The translations under genes were made by a program, and so were the position numbers. A stretch of 61,370 bases of DNA from Microcoleus sp. bin38.metabat.b11b12b14.051 (GTDB lineage: Bacteria; Cyanobacteriota; Cyanobacteriia; Cyanobacteriales; Microcoleaceae). The notes under the pieces were generated by a model. That model saw nothing but the letters and a program-made list of their open reading frames with translations, was not told the origin of the DNA and ran no database searches. Numbering within the stretch: position 1 is the first letter of the stretch; every line of letters starts with the position of its first letter. Positions 28,385-37,456 of this stretch are shown here, one piece after another. The stretch spans positions 1 to 61,370 of the forward strand of contig NZ_JAAFKD010000003.1 of the NCBI RefSeq assembly GCF_013299165.1, written 5' to 3'.

Positions 28385-30493
28385 ATGACTAAATTAACAG
28401 GTTGGTTCCGCAAACTTTTACCCCTAACACTATCTGTAGCAACCACGATCGCAACAGCCGGCGCGATCGCCCCACCAGCATCCGCTCAAACCAATCCACC
28501 ACCGCCCCAACCCCAACAAGTCCAAGTACCCCAGAATGAAGGAATAGGCATCCCGATGTGGATCTATCCCGTTGGAGGACTTGTAGTATTTTTTATGTTC
28601 ATACCTAAGATTGGCTGGATTTTGGGGTTAATTGCGATCGGCGAACGAGAAGTCGGAATTGTCACCAAGAAATTTTCCAGTAAAAACTTGCCATCCAGTA
28701 GATTAATTGCTCTCGATGGTGAAGGAGGTTTGCAAGCAGACACCCTTCCTCCAGGCTGGCATTTTGGTTATTTTCCCTGGCAATATAGCATTAAAAAAGA
28801 ACCAGTTGTAGTCGTTCCTCAAGATGAAATCGGTTTAATTATTGCCAATGACGGAGCCACCATTCCTCCCGATCGCATTTTAGGTACAGTCGTCGATTGC
28901 GACAATTTCCAAAATGCCCGCAAATTCCTCACCAACGGCGGAGAAAAAGGACGGCAGCTAGCTGTAATCACCACGGGTACTTATCGGATCAATACAGCTA
29001 TATTTGAAGTCATCACTTCAGCCAATGCTGCTCAAAAGGGTATGGAGCCGTGGGAATTTGAAGTATACAAACTTGCTCCAGATCGTGTGGGAATTGTGAC
29101 CATACTAGACGGAGTTCCCATTGATGAAGGTGAAATCGCCGGCCCGATAATTCCCGGTCACAACAATTTCCAAAAAGCGCAATCTTTTATCAAAGGTGGC
29201 GGTCGCAGGGGCTTGCAAGAACAGATAATTCTATCGGGTTCGTGGAACCTCAATCCTTGGTTTGTGCAAGTGGAACAGGTAGAGATGACCGAAGTGCCGA
29301 TCGGTTATGTAGGTGTAGTAATTTCCTTTGTCGGCGCATCGCAAAAAGATGTAAGTGGGGAGGCTTTTACTCACGGAAATCTCGTCACCAAAGGTAATAA
29401 AGGTGTATGGGTAGAACCGCTGTATCCAGGCAAACATCCCGTCAATACAAAAGTGATGAAAGTAGAACTTGTTCCCACAACCGATGTAGTTTTAAACTTC
29501 ACATCACGGTTTAGTGGAGAACATGGCTATGACTCTAAGTTAAGTGCGATGAGATTGCTTTCTTTTGATGGATTTGGCTTTGAATTAGAAATTTTCCAAA
29601 TCATTCATGTCGGCACTTTAGATGCACCGAGAGTGATTTCGCGGCAAGGTTCTATGCAGAATCTAATCGACCAAGTGCTGCGTCCAATTGTCGGTAATTA
29701 CTTCCGAAATTCGGCTCAAGAATATACCATACTTGATTTTTTGATCGCGCGGAGCGATCGCCAAGCAGAAGCCGGGGAACACGTGCGCCAAGCCTTGCGC
29801 GCCTATGATGTGCAAGCAGTGGACACGCTGATCGGTGTGATTTCGCCACCAGCGGAGTTAATGCAAACGTTGACCGATCGCAAAATTGCTCAAGAACAAG
29901 AGAAAACCTACGAAGCACAGCGCAGTTCAGAGTCTCAGCGTCAAGAATTGGTGCGCGCAACTGCGATCGCCAACATTCAACATGAGGTAGTGGCGGCAGA
30001 ACAAGGCGTAAAAATTGCTCAATTGACTGCTAGTGCTGCGATCGAACACGCAAGTGGTGAAGCACAAGGAATTCGCTTGATGGGACAAGCAAAAGCCGAT
30101 GCTTATCAAGTTGGTGTCAGCGCTTTGGGCACCGAGAGTTACACGATGTTACAAGCTATTGGGGCGATCGCAGATGGTAGCGTTCGCGTCGTACCCGATG
30201 TCGCAGTCAACGGTAGCGGCGGCGGTGGCGGTTTGCTTGACGGTTTGATGGCCACATTCATGCGGAATGAAACCACCGCCAAAAAAGGAGACCAAGCAGC
30301 AAAAATACCTGTACTCAACGGACATAAATCGCAGCCTGTAGTTGTGGAACCTGTAGCCCAATTACCAGCAGCAAAGGTTAATTCCCGATCGGTGAATTCG
30401 CCAGATTCTCTGAATCATTTACCAGTTGATAAATTTGAGGTTGTTACCGAGGATGATATTGATTCGCTCTTTGGTGACTTTTCCGATATTTGA
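28385..30493 (+). CDS. SPFH/Band 7 (flotillin-like) membrane protein
   Basis: This 702-residue protein has an N-terminal signal-like segment, LSVATTIATAGAIAPPASAQ. A Pro/Gln linker follows, then a membrane helix, MWIYPVGGLVVFFMFIPKIGWILGLIAIG. A duplicated SPFH-type beta domain covers about residues 90-430. A long helical region (about 480-600) with Glu/Ala/Gln-rich repeats such as QEQEKTYEAQRSSESQRQE matches flotillin coiled coils. The C-terminal tail is Ser/Pro-rich and ends in acidic residues (VTEDDIDSLFGDFSDI). Proteins of this type scaffold membrane microdomains. A rho-independent terminator follows at 30513, so transcription probably ends here. Confidence 0.82.
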   Translation: MTKLTGWFRKLLPLTLSVATTIATAGAIAPPASAQTNPPPPQPQQVQVPQNEGIGIPMWIYPVGGLVVFFMFIPKIGWILGLIAIGEREVGIVTKKFSSKNLPSSRLIALDGEGGLQADTLPPGWHFGYFPWQYSIKKEPVVVVPQDEIGLIIANDGATIPPDRILGTVVDCDNFQNARKFLTNGGEKGRQLAVITTGTYRINTAIFEVITSANAAQKGMEPWEFEVYKLAPDRVGIVTILDGVPIDEGEIAGPIIPGHNNFQKAQSFIKGGGRRGLQEQIILSGSWNLNPWFVQVEQVEMTEVPIGYVGVVISFVGASQKDVSGEAFTHGNLVTKGNKGVWVEPLYPGKHPVNTKVMKVELVPTTDVVLNFTSRFSGEHGYDSKLSAMRLLSFDGFGFELEIFQIIHVGTLDAPRVISRQGSMQNLIDQVLRPIVGNYFRNSAQEYTILDFLIARSDRQAEAGEHVRQALRAYDVQAVDTLIGVISPPAELMQTLTDRKIAQEQEKTYEAQRSSESQRQELVRATAIANIQHEVVAAEQGVKIAQLTASAAIEHASGEAQGIRLMGQAKADAYQVGVSALGTESYTMLQAIGAIADGSVRVVPDVAVNGSGGGGGLLDGLMATFMRNETTAKKGDQAAKIPVLNGHKSQPVVVEPVAQLPAAKVNSRSVNSPDSLNHLPVDKFEVVTEDDIDSLFGDFSDI

Positions 30494-30512
30494 GTTAATT
30501 TGTGCAGTTTAT

Positions 30513-30545
30513 AGAGAGGACAACCGTCCTCTCTGAAGGCTTTTT
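30513..30545 (+). terminator. rho-independent terminator after the SPFH gene
   Basis: AGAGAGGAC, a four-base loop AACC, and GTCCTCTCT form a perfect nine-pair stem, followed by a T-run at 30541-30545. Confidence 0.75.
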
Positions 30546-30586
30546 GTCTAAAACTTTACTGTTCACGGAATTATAGGTGCAATATT

Positions 30587-31669
30587 ATGAAATTTATGGT
30601 CATGCAGAAATACGTGCATTTGTCAAGGTTGATGGTGGTAGTTGCTTTTAGTGCGATCGGTCTATCATCATGCGGAAATATATCTTCTTTGTCATTTCCA
30701 CAGATACGGGGAAACAAAACATTTGGTGATTGGTGTCGCGAAAAAGATTCTCTGAGTCCTGAAATTAAACATACTGTTGAAGTTTTGTTAGAAAAAGCTG
30801 CAACTACTCAGTGCGATGCAGCTAATCAGAAACTTTCGAGTCTCACGGAACTCGACCTCAACAGTAATGAAATCACTGACATCAAACCCTTGCAATCCTT
30901 AACGAAACTAACTAAACTTTTAGTCCACAAAAATCAAATCAGCGATCTAAAACCCTTGCAATCCTTGACTAACCTGACTAATCTCGGTCTCAGCGATAAT
31001 CTAATTAGTGATATCAAACCATTACAATATTTAACCAAGCTGACTAATCTCGGCCTCTACAACAATAAGATCGGTGATATCCAACCATTACAATCTTTGA
31101 CTAACCTCACTCAACTTGGTCTTGAAAACAATCAAATTAGCGATATCCAATCATTGCAATCCTTAACTAACCTCACTCAACTCGGTCTCATAAAGAATGA
31201 AATTACTGACATTAAACCATTGCAATCCTTGACCAATCTAACTACTTTAAATCTCAGTCTAAATGAAATTACTGACATCAAACCATTACAATCCTTGACC
31301 AACCTGACTACGCTCGGACTCAGCAACAATAAAATCAGCGATATCAAACCATTGCAATCTTTGACTCAACTTGACTGGATCGAGCTCAGCGATAATCAAA
31401 TCAGTGATATCAAACCATTGCAATCCTTGACTAAAGTAACTACTCTCATCCTCCGAAATAATCAAATCAGCGACATCAAATACTTACAATCGTTGACTAA
31501 ACTTAACTGGCTAGAACTTAATGACAATAAAATCAGCGATATCAAACCCTTACAATCCTTGACTAACCTGATGTTATTTCACATCGGTGGAAATCCGATT
31601 TCTCCCAAGATTTGCCCGATCAAACCAGAGTCTACCTGCGATTGGGCACACTGGAATCATATGCTCTAA
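30587..31669 (+). CDS. leucine-rich repeat lipoprotein, internalin-like
   Basis: This 360-residue protein has a lipoprotein signal ending in GLSSC, so Cys29 should be lipidated and the protein anchored at the cell surface or in the periplasm. A short domain (NKTFGDWCREKDSLSPEIKH) precedes about 12 leucine-rich repeats of 22 residues of the type LTNLTTLGLSNNKISDIKPLQS, the SDS22/internalin class. A capping segment closes the protein. The DNA shows the 66-base periodicity. Partners are unknown. A truncated copy of the N-terminal domain lies immediately downstream. ATG 30587 and ATG 30602 are both possible starts. Confidence 0.85.
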   Translation: MKFMVMQKYVHLSRLMVVVAFSAIGLSSCGNISSLSFPQIRGNKTFGDWCREKDSLSPEIKHTVEVLLEKAATTQCDAANQKLSSLTELDLNSNEITDIKPLQSLTKLTKLLVHKNQISDLKPLQSLTNLTNLGLSDNLISDIKPLQYLTKLTNLGLYNNKIGDIQPLQSLTNLTQLGLENNQISDIQSLQSLTNLTQLGLIKNEITDIKPLQSLTNLTTLNLSLNEITDIKPLQSLTNLTTLGLSNNKISDIKPLQSLTQLDWIELSDNQISDIKPLQSLTKVTTLILRNNQISDIKYLQSLTKLNWLELNDNKISDIKPLQSLTNLMLFHIGGNPISPKICPIKPESTCDWAHWNHML

Positions 31670-31693
31670 CTTGAAACTTCATATTAATCCACC

Positions 31694-31951
31694 AAATCCA
31701 TCGCACTTACTTGTTTTACGATCCTAGCATTGTCTGGAAATGCACTATGTGCGATCGCGGCAGAAACGCAACCTGCAAACAAAACATTTGGTGACTGGTG
31801 TCGCGAGTATGTTTCTTTGAACCCAGAAGCTAGAAGCACTGTTGAAGTGCTTTTTTCGTTCCCAGGTTCTGCCTGGGAATACTTATCTGGATGCAGATCA
31901 TCCAAACAATATCGTAATATCCACATTGCCGAATTCTTGAATAAGTCTTAG
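31694..31951 (+). pseudogene. truncated paralogue of the upstream LRR protein
   Basis: The frame reads a signal-peptide-like ALTCFTILALSGNALCAIAAE without an ATG (a TAA stands just before it). It continues NKTFGDWCREYVSLNPEAR STVEVL, nearly the same as the N-terminal domain of the LRR lipoprotein. It then runs into a GTTCCCAGG...CCTGGGAA repeat at about 31857-31880 and ends without any leucine-rich repeats. Lack of a start codon and loss of the repeat domain mark it as a remnant of a tandem duplication. Confidence 0.7.
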
Positions 31952-32035
31952 CTCAAATATTTATGAAATTTCACATTTAATTATAAAAAATCTTATGATA
32001 AACTGGAATCAGTCGATTAAAGGAGACCGTTGTGT

Positions 32036-32629
32036 ATGATCGCGCAAGTTGAAACGAAAACCTACACGGCTGAAGAATATCTAGAATTGGAAATCAATTC
32101 TGAAGAGCGACATGAGTTTATCAATGGGGAGATAATTCTGATGGCAGGTGGCACACCAGATCATAGTGAAATTACTACTAATTTAGTTTTTGCGCTGAAA
32201 CTGGCGTTAAAAGGCCAACCATATCGGACTTTTAGTTCCGATCAGCGGCTTTGGGTTCCGCAACTTAATAATTATACTTATCCAGATGTGATCGTTGTGG
32301 CGAAACCGATCGAGTTGCAATCGGGACGCAATGATACAATTACCAATCCTGTGCTGATTGCAGAAGTTCTTTCTAAAAGTACCAAAGCTTATGATCGCGA
32401 TGAAAAGTTTGCGGCTTATCGTAGTATTCCGAGTTTTCAGGAGTATTTATTAATCGATCAATATCGGTTACAGGTGCAGCAATACTCTAAAACTGATGGA
32501 AATAAGTGGATTTTTTCGGAATATAGCTGTGCGGGCGATCGAGTTTCATTAACTTCTATTTCTGTGGAATTTTCGGTGGGAGATTTGTATGAAAATATTG
32601 AGTTTGACGTTATGCCAAATCCGGCTTAA
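32036..32629 (+). CDS. Uma2-family (DUF820) endonuclease-like protein
   Basis: This 197-residue protein is of the Uma2/DUF820 family, which is greatly expanded in cyanobacteria and has a PD-(D/E)xK fold. It begins with the typical YTAEEYLELEINSEERHEFINGEIILMAGG. The nuclease-like core TYPDVIVVAKP (Asp) and PVLIAEVLSKSTKAYDRDEKF (Glu and the following charged residues) is intact. The biological role of the family is unsettled. AGGAG at 32021-32025 lies ten bases before ATG 32036. An upstream in-frame TTG is less likely. Confidence 0.88.
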   Translation: MIAQVETKTYTAEEYLELEINSEERHEFINGEIILMAGGTPDHSEITTNLVFALKLALKGQPYRTFSSDQRLWVPQLNNYTYPDVIVVAKPIELQSGRNDTITNPVLIAEVLSKSTKAYDRDEKFAAYRSIPSFQEYLLIDQYRLQVQQYSKTDGNKWIFSEYSCAGDRVSLTSISVEFSVGDLYENIEFDVMPNPA

Positions 32630-32904
32630 ATATCTATTTTAGTCTTTGATGTTTTATACCATTTTTCTAAAGTAGTGTTATACAATAACCCCCCCAACCC
32701 CCCCGATGCTTTGGGGGGGCTAAGAGTTCATCTCTAGAAAATCTTTATAAAATTGGTATTATTCGATCGCACTTCGACGGTAAAATTATATCAATTTGTG
32801 GCAACAGTTGGCAATTTAGGCACTTCAGTGTTATTAACATATATGCAAGCGCTGGGAAGAATTTTAATCCTCCCGGAAATCCTCAATTGTATCGAATTTT
32901 CTCA

Positions 32905-33765
32905 ATGCCGAACTCAAAATCAATTTCTATTTCCAAAGTCACTCGCTACCAAAATGCAGCGCTGAATTACTATTTGGGGCTGACAGATTCGCCATACCTT
33001 CATTACGGCTATTGGCAAACTCTACCCGTGCCTGCTGAGGAACTCACGATCGCGCGTTTACGCAAGGCTCAGCAAGCTTATACTGATAAATTGTTAGATT
33101 TTATCCCCAAAGACATCAAGACGGTGCTGGATGTAGGGTGCGGGATTGGGGGAAATGCGGCTTATTTGCTCGATCGAGCTTTTGCAGTCGAAGGACTCGC
33201 ACCCGATCCGTTCCAACAACAGCGGTTTCTCAAGTGTACAGGCGATCGGGCAATCTTCCACCTCACCAAATTTGAAGACTTCAAAGCCACCCACTCCTAC
33301 GATTTGGTTCTGTTTAGCGAAAGCAGTCAATATATGTCTGCTGTCGATATAGCCCAAGGTGCTGCGGCTGTCCTCAATCCCGGAGGCTACGTACTGCTTG
33401 CCGATATGATGCGCTCTAATCCTAACTATACAGAGGGAATGTTTTCTAACTGTCATCTTGTCACCGAGCTTAACACAGCATTGTTGCAAGCTGGATTTAC
33501 GTTAGTAAAAACTGAGGATATTTCCACTCATATTTTACCGACAATTGACCTCTATGTCGATACTTTCCGCAGGTATGGACTGAACACAATGATTTATGTT
33601 GCGGACTTGATTTCGATCGCAGTTCCGCCAATCCACAAATTACTGCGCTGGATATTTCGGCGCTGGTTTAAGAAGTTAGTAGTTGAAGGATTGGAAGCCA
33701 GTCAACTTTTTGAGCGGCATCTTTGTTATGAAATTCAACTTTGGCAGTTAACGAAAACTGAATGA
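32905..33765 (+). CDS. class I SAM-dependent methyltransferase
   Basis: This 286-residue protein starts at ATG 32905. Motif I, VLDVGCGIGGNAAYLL, lies at about residues 80-95 and is preceded by TDKLLDFIPKDIKT. Motifs II-III are YDLVLFSESSQYM and LNPGGYVLLADMM. The YYLGLTDSPYLHYGYW segment at the N-terminus resembles small-molecule C- or O-methyltransferases acting on quinones, sterols or tocopherol-like lipids. The C-terminal part has an amphipathic, partly hydrophobic region (YVADLISIAVPPIHKLLRWIF) that could sit on a membrane. The substrate is unknown. It is a single gene between repeat-rich spacers. Confidence 0.8.
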   Translation: MPNSKSISISKVTRYQNAALNYYLGLTDSPYLHYGYWQTLPVPAEELTIARLRKAQQAYTDKLLDFIPKDIKTVLDVGCGIGGNAAYLLDRAFAVEGLAPDPFQQQRFLKCTGDRAIFHLTKFEDFKATHSYDLVLFSESSQYMSAVDIAQGAAAVLNPGGYVLLADMMRSNPNYTEGMFSNCHLVTELNTALLQAGFTLVKTEDISTHILPTIDLYVDTFRRYGLNTMIYVADLISIAVPPIHKLLRWIFRRWFKKLVVEGLEASQLFERHLCYEIQLWQLTKTE

Positions 33766-33988
33766 AGCACATCTCCTGAAACCCAAATATTCAAAATAGT
33801 TGGGCTGCTAATTGGGCCGCCCAACACATATCTCGCCCTGCTCGCCCAACCACGCCATAAAGTCGGGTAGCCTGGATTTGAATTTAAAATTATGAAAAAA
33901 AAACTACCACTCGCGAGCTACTGATTGCCAAAATTGCGATGATTCAATTGCTGATTAAACAAGCGCGGTAGCAAAGGAATTTCAAGAT

Positions 33989-34114
33989 CGTGTCCGGTAG
34001 ATATAACGCAATAAGTAAGGTTCGTAGTGCGGACTTTAGTCCGCAGATGAAGAGCGGACTAAAGTCCGCACTACGAACTATCATTGTTATGGTAATCTAC
34101 CGGATACGCTCTAA
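33989..34114. repeat. nested MITE-like element with GTGTCCGGTAGAT / ATCTACCGGATAC ends
   Basis: The outer inverted ends enclose GCAATAAGTAAGG on the left and the mirrored ATCATTGTTATGG on the right. The core hairpin GGTTCGTAGTGCGGACTTTAGTCC is paired with its complement (34019-34079). It shows the complete form of the commonest hairpin family in this window. Confidence 0.8.
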
Positions 34115-34351
34115 CATATAATACGGCCCTGGGGTAAAAATTTATGAAAAATAAACTTGGCGATTGCTTTCATAAAATATCGCTAACGAAGAGCGTTCCT
34201 CGCAATGACAGTATTAAGTGAAATTTATTGATTTATACAATTAATTTTACGAATCTGACTATTTTTTGGAAGATTTTCAGAAGCGCACCAGAGAATATGA
34301 GTATTTTTCTGTTCCCAGAGTGCCGGAAAATTGTCTAAATCTCTTTGTCAG

Positions 34352-34408
34352 GACTTACGCATCAAGACCAAAAAACCCGGTTTCTGGCCATCCGTGCGTA
34401 AGTCCTAT
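34352..34408. repeat. hairpin with AGGACTTACGCA / TGCGTAAGTCCT arms
   Basis: Twelve-base arms flank an AACCCGGTTTCTGG core. It lies 100 bases before the acyl-ACP synthetase gene. The rest of the 33.77-34.51 kb spacer holds no recognised gene. Confidence 0.8.
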
Positions 34409-34513
34409 TTGTTTGGGTAGAAGGCGATGATGTAGAAGGCTATTATTCAGAAGCCTAGAGATGCTAAATTCACATCCAATACTTCGATCGCCCACAACTG
34501 ACAAAACATACCT

Positions 34514-36463
34514 ATGAACCACCCTGCACCTGACGCCCCGTCTCAAATGAGCGACATTGAACGCGCCAACCTCAGCCACCTGATCGATTACAGTTCCATT
34601 CGATCGATACCAGAAATTTGGGCGATCGTCAAACAGCGATTTCCCCAAACCGTGGCCCTCCACGATCCCCACAGCAAACCCGAAATCAAACTCACCTACA
34701 CCGACCTCTACCAACAAATCCAGCAATTCGCCAGCGGCTTGCAGGCCCTCGGCATCAATCCAAACCCAGCAGAAACAATCCCTCCCCGCGTCGCCCTCTT
34801 CGCCGACAACAGCCCCCGCTGGCTGATAGCAGACCAAGGAATCATGACCGCCGGGGCCGCCAACGCCGTTCGAGGCGCCACCGCCGACCCCCAAGAACTC
34901 CTCTACATCATCCAAGACAGCGGCAGTACCGCCTTAATAGTCGAAAACCTGGCATTACTCCAAAAACTCCAACATCGTCTCCCCGATTTGCCGATCGAAC
35001 TCATCGTCCTCCTCTCCGACGAAGAACCGCCAACCAACACAACTCTCAACACAGTTAAATTTTCCCAAGTCATGGCCTCGGGCGCCAACAACCCCTTAAA
35101 ACCCGCCAACCACAACCAGCAAACCCTCGCCACCCTCCTCTACACCAGCGGTACCACCGGCAAACCCAAAGGCGTCATCCTGACCCACGGCAACCTGCTG
35201 CACCAAATCACCACTTTCGGCACAATTTTGCAACCCCAACCGGGCGACTCCGCCCTCAGCATCCTGCCCAGTTGGCACGCCTACGAACGCACAGTCGAAT
35301 ACTTCCTGCTTTCCCAAGGCTGCACGCAAATCTACACCAATATTCGGTATTTCAAACAAGACTTTAAAACTTGCAAACCCCAGTACATGGTAAGCGTTCC
35401 GCGCATCTGGGAATCGATTTACGAGGCAGTACAAAAGCAATTTAGGGAACAGCCACCCAATAAACAAAAACTGGTAAATTTCCTGTTGTCTGCCAGCCAG
35501 CAATACATCGAGGCGCGCCGCATTTTTCAAGGATTAACTCTCAATTTAAAACCTGCTTCTGCTTCCCAAAAACTGATCGCCCGCATCAAAAGCATTCTGT
35601 TGTTTCCCGTACACGCCCTTGCCGAAAAACTGGTTTACCAAAAAGTCCGGGAAGCTACGGGAGGACGTTTTAAGTGGGCGATTAGCGGCGGCGGTTCTTT
35701 GGCCGCGCATTTAGACAACTTCTTTGAAATAGCAAATATCGGTTTGTTGGTGGGATATGGTTTAACCGAAACATCCCCAGTTTTGACAGTCCGCCGTCCT
35801 TGGCACAATCTTAAAGGTTCTGCCGGACAACCGATCGCCCATACCGAAATTAAAATAGTTGACCCCGAAACGAAACAGCAACTGCCAACTGGCCAGCGCG
35901 GTTTAGTTTTGGGACGCGGGCCGCAAATCATGCAGGGCTACTATCTCAATCCCCAGGCTACGGCCAAAGCCATAGACTCCGAGGGCTGGTTCGACACCGG
36001 CGATTTGGGTTGGCTGACTCCGGGAAACGACTTAGTTTTGACTGGGCGCGCCAAAGATACGATCGTCCTTAGCAACGGCGAAAACATCGAACCGCAGCCG
36101 ATCGAAGACGCCTGCGCGCGCAGCCCATACATCGACCAAATTATGGTAGTTGGCCAAGACCAGAGATCGATCGGCGCCTTGATTGTCCCTAATTCTGAAG
36201 CTGTGCAGAAATGGGCAGAAACTCAGAATCCGCCAATACACGAAATTGACTGGAATAGCAAGACAATTCAAGACTTATTCCGCCAAGAATTGAACCGCGA
36301 GGTGCAAAATCGCCCCGGATACCGTGCCGACGATCGGATTGGCCCGTTCCGGTTGATTCAGGAGCCGTTTTCGATGGAAAATGGAATGTTGACCCAGACG
36401 CTGAAAATTAAGCGCCCGGTTGTGACGGAACACTACCGCGATATGATTGACGGGATGTTTTGA
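34514..36463 (+). CDS. aas: long-chain acyl-[acyl-carrier-protein] synthetase / AMP-binding ligase
   Basis: This 649-residue adenylate-forming enzyme activates free fatty acids with ATP. In cyanobacteria it mainly recycles membrane fatty acids as acyl-ACP. The P-loop-like motif LLYTSGTTGKPKGVILTHGN is at about residue 210. The second core motif VGYGLTETSP, the SEGWFDTGDLG motif with the adenine/ribose contact Asp, and the catalytic-loop LTGRAKDTIVLSNGENIEP are all present. The insertion around WKWAISGGGSLA-type sequence and overall length fit the cyanobacterial AAS family rather than short-chain CoA ligases. It starts at ATG 34514, although an internal Met12 start is possible. Confidence 0.9.
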   Translation: MNHPAPDAPSQMSDIERANLSHLIDYSSIRSIPEIWAIVKQRFPQTVALHDPHSKPEIKLTYTDLYQQIQQFASGLQALGINPNPAETIPPRVALFADNSPRWLIADQGIMTAGAANAVRGATADPQELLYIIQDSGSTALIVENLALLQKLQHRLPDLPIELIVLLSDEEPPTNTTLNTVKFSQVMASGANNPLKPANHNQQTLATLLYTSGTTGKPKGVILTHGNLLHQITTFGTILQPQPGDSALSILPSWHAYERTVEYFLLSQGCTQIYTNIRYFKQDFKTCKPQYMVSVPRIWESIYEAVQKQFREQPPNKQKLVNFLLSASQQYIEARRIFQGLTLNLKPASASQKLIARIKSILLFPVHALAEKLVYQKVREATGGRFKWAISGGGSLAAHLDNFFEIANIGLLVGYGLTETSPVLTVRRPWHNLKGSAGQPIAHTEIKIVDPETKQQLPTGQRGLVLGRGPQIMQGYYLNPQATAKAIDSEGWFDTGDLGWLTPGNDLVLTGRAKDTIVLSNGENIEPQPIEDACARSPYIDQIMVVGQDQRSIGALIVPNSEAVQKWAETQNPPIHEIDWNSKTIQDLFRQELNREVQNRPGYRADDRIGPFRLIQEPFSMENGMLTQTLKIKRPVVTEHYRDMIDGMF

Positions 36464-36572
36464 AAATATTCGCTGGACTTGGGGAATGGAAAAGCAAAAA
36501 TTATCCCAACACCCGAGTCCCCATTGGTGTCAACTTAAGCCTGAAAACCTTTGTATCTCTCGTTTATAGCAG

Positions 36573-36677
36573 AGGCCAGATCCCCCTCGCATCCCCCTTA
36601 ATAAGGGGAGTAGGGGTTGACTTTGAGAAGATTCTTATCCCCCCCTTAATAAGGGGGGGCTAGGGGGGATCTGGCCT
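36573..36677. repeat. 105-bp element with AGGCCAGATCCCCC ends and nested CCCCTTAATAAGGGG hairpins
   Basis: The terminal arms AGGCCAGATCCCCC/GGGGGGATCTGGCCT enclose two internal CCCCTTAATAAGGGG palindromes. Downstream, 36715-36815, are simple repeats of CCCGAGT and TAATGAC type. Together they fill the gap between the synthetase and ylqD-like genes. Confidence 0.88.
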
Positions 36678-36838
36678 GAATCGCCAGACAGAAGACTGAT
36701 AATAGGTTTGACGTTAAGTTGATATCAATACCCGAGTCCCGAGTCCGAGTCCTGAGTCATTAGGAAATATTGCTCAACTAACTAATGACTAATGGCTAAT
36801 GACTAATTCCTACTTCGCAATTGACAAGCAACAACTTT

Positions 36839-37279
36839 ATGGAAGCACAATTACTCTTGAAGCGATCGATTAACGTTAAAGTCGTCGTTACTCCCCGCTG
36901 GAAAGAAGAAGCTCAACAGCAACTCCAAGCCCAAATCAATCAAATAGATTCTCAGCTACAACAGCTAGAAATGCAAGGGCAGCGGATGGTTTCTGAAATT
37001 CAAAAGCAAAACCTGCAACCCCCCGGGCCGCAAGTAATGCAGCAAATAGAAAACATTCAAATGCAGGTGAATCAAAAAAAGAGCGAACTGCTAGAACAGA
37101 AAAACCAAAACCTGCAACAGCTTCAGCAAGTGCAGGTGCTAGACCTCGAACAAGAAGTCAGTCAAGGTCAAATTGACGGCACGTTCACCGTCGGGTTGGG
37201 AGAAAACTTGATTCAAAAAATGCAAGTAGAAGTTCTGCTCCGCGACGGCATCGTTGAAGAAATTCGAGGTGATATTTAG
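36839..37279 (+). CDS. YlqD-family coiled-coil protein
   Basis: From ATG 36839 this is a 146-residue protein that is Gln/Glu-rich with a continuous coiled coil (about residues 25-110). It is framed by an N-terminal beta segment (LLLKRSINVKVVVTPRWKEE) and a C-terminal beta segment (GENLIQKMQVEVLLRDGIVEEIRGDI). This is the plan of YlqD-family proteins. Their function is not established. It lies 177 bases before the PDH E2 gene, with an ATTGGTA heptamer repeat between them. Confidence 0.78.
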   Translation: MEAQLLLKRSINVKVVVTPRWKEEAQQQLQAQINQIDSQLQQLEMQGQRMVSEIQKQNLQPPGPQVMQQIENIQMQVNQKKSELLEQKNQNLQQLQQVQVLDLEQEVSQGQIDGTFTVGLGENLIQKMQVEVLLRDGIVEEIRGDI

Positions 37280-37456
37280 AAATTAGAAATTGGTAATTGG
37301 TAATTGGTAATTGCTAATTGGTAGATAATTTTGAGTTAATAGTCACACATCTTCGGACTAGAGGCTGGCATAATAATAATTATTGCCAATTGCCGATCGC
37401 CAATTATCAATTCCCAAATACCGATGGCCAATTAAACTCACAAGGACTTTTTACAG

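Noticed and set aside
34618..35058. Arg/Pro-rich ORF inside the acyl-ACP synthetase gene
   Set aside because: It is an alternative frame of a well-supported gene; GC-rich third positions create it.
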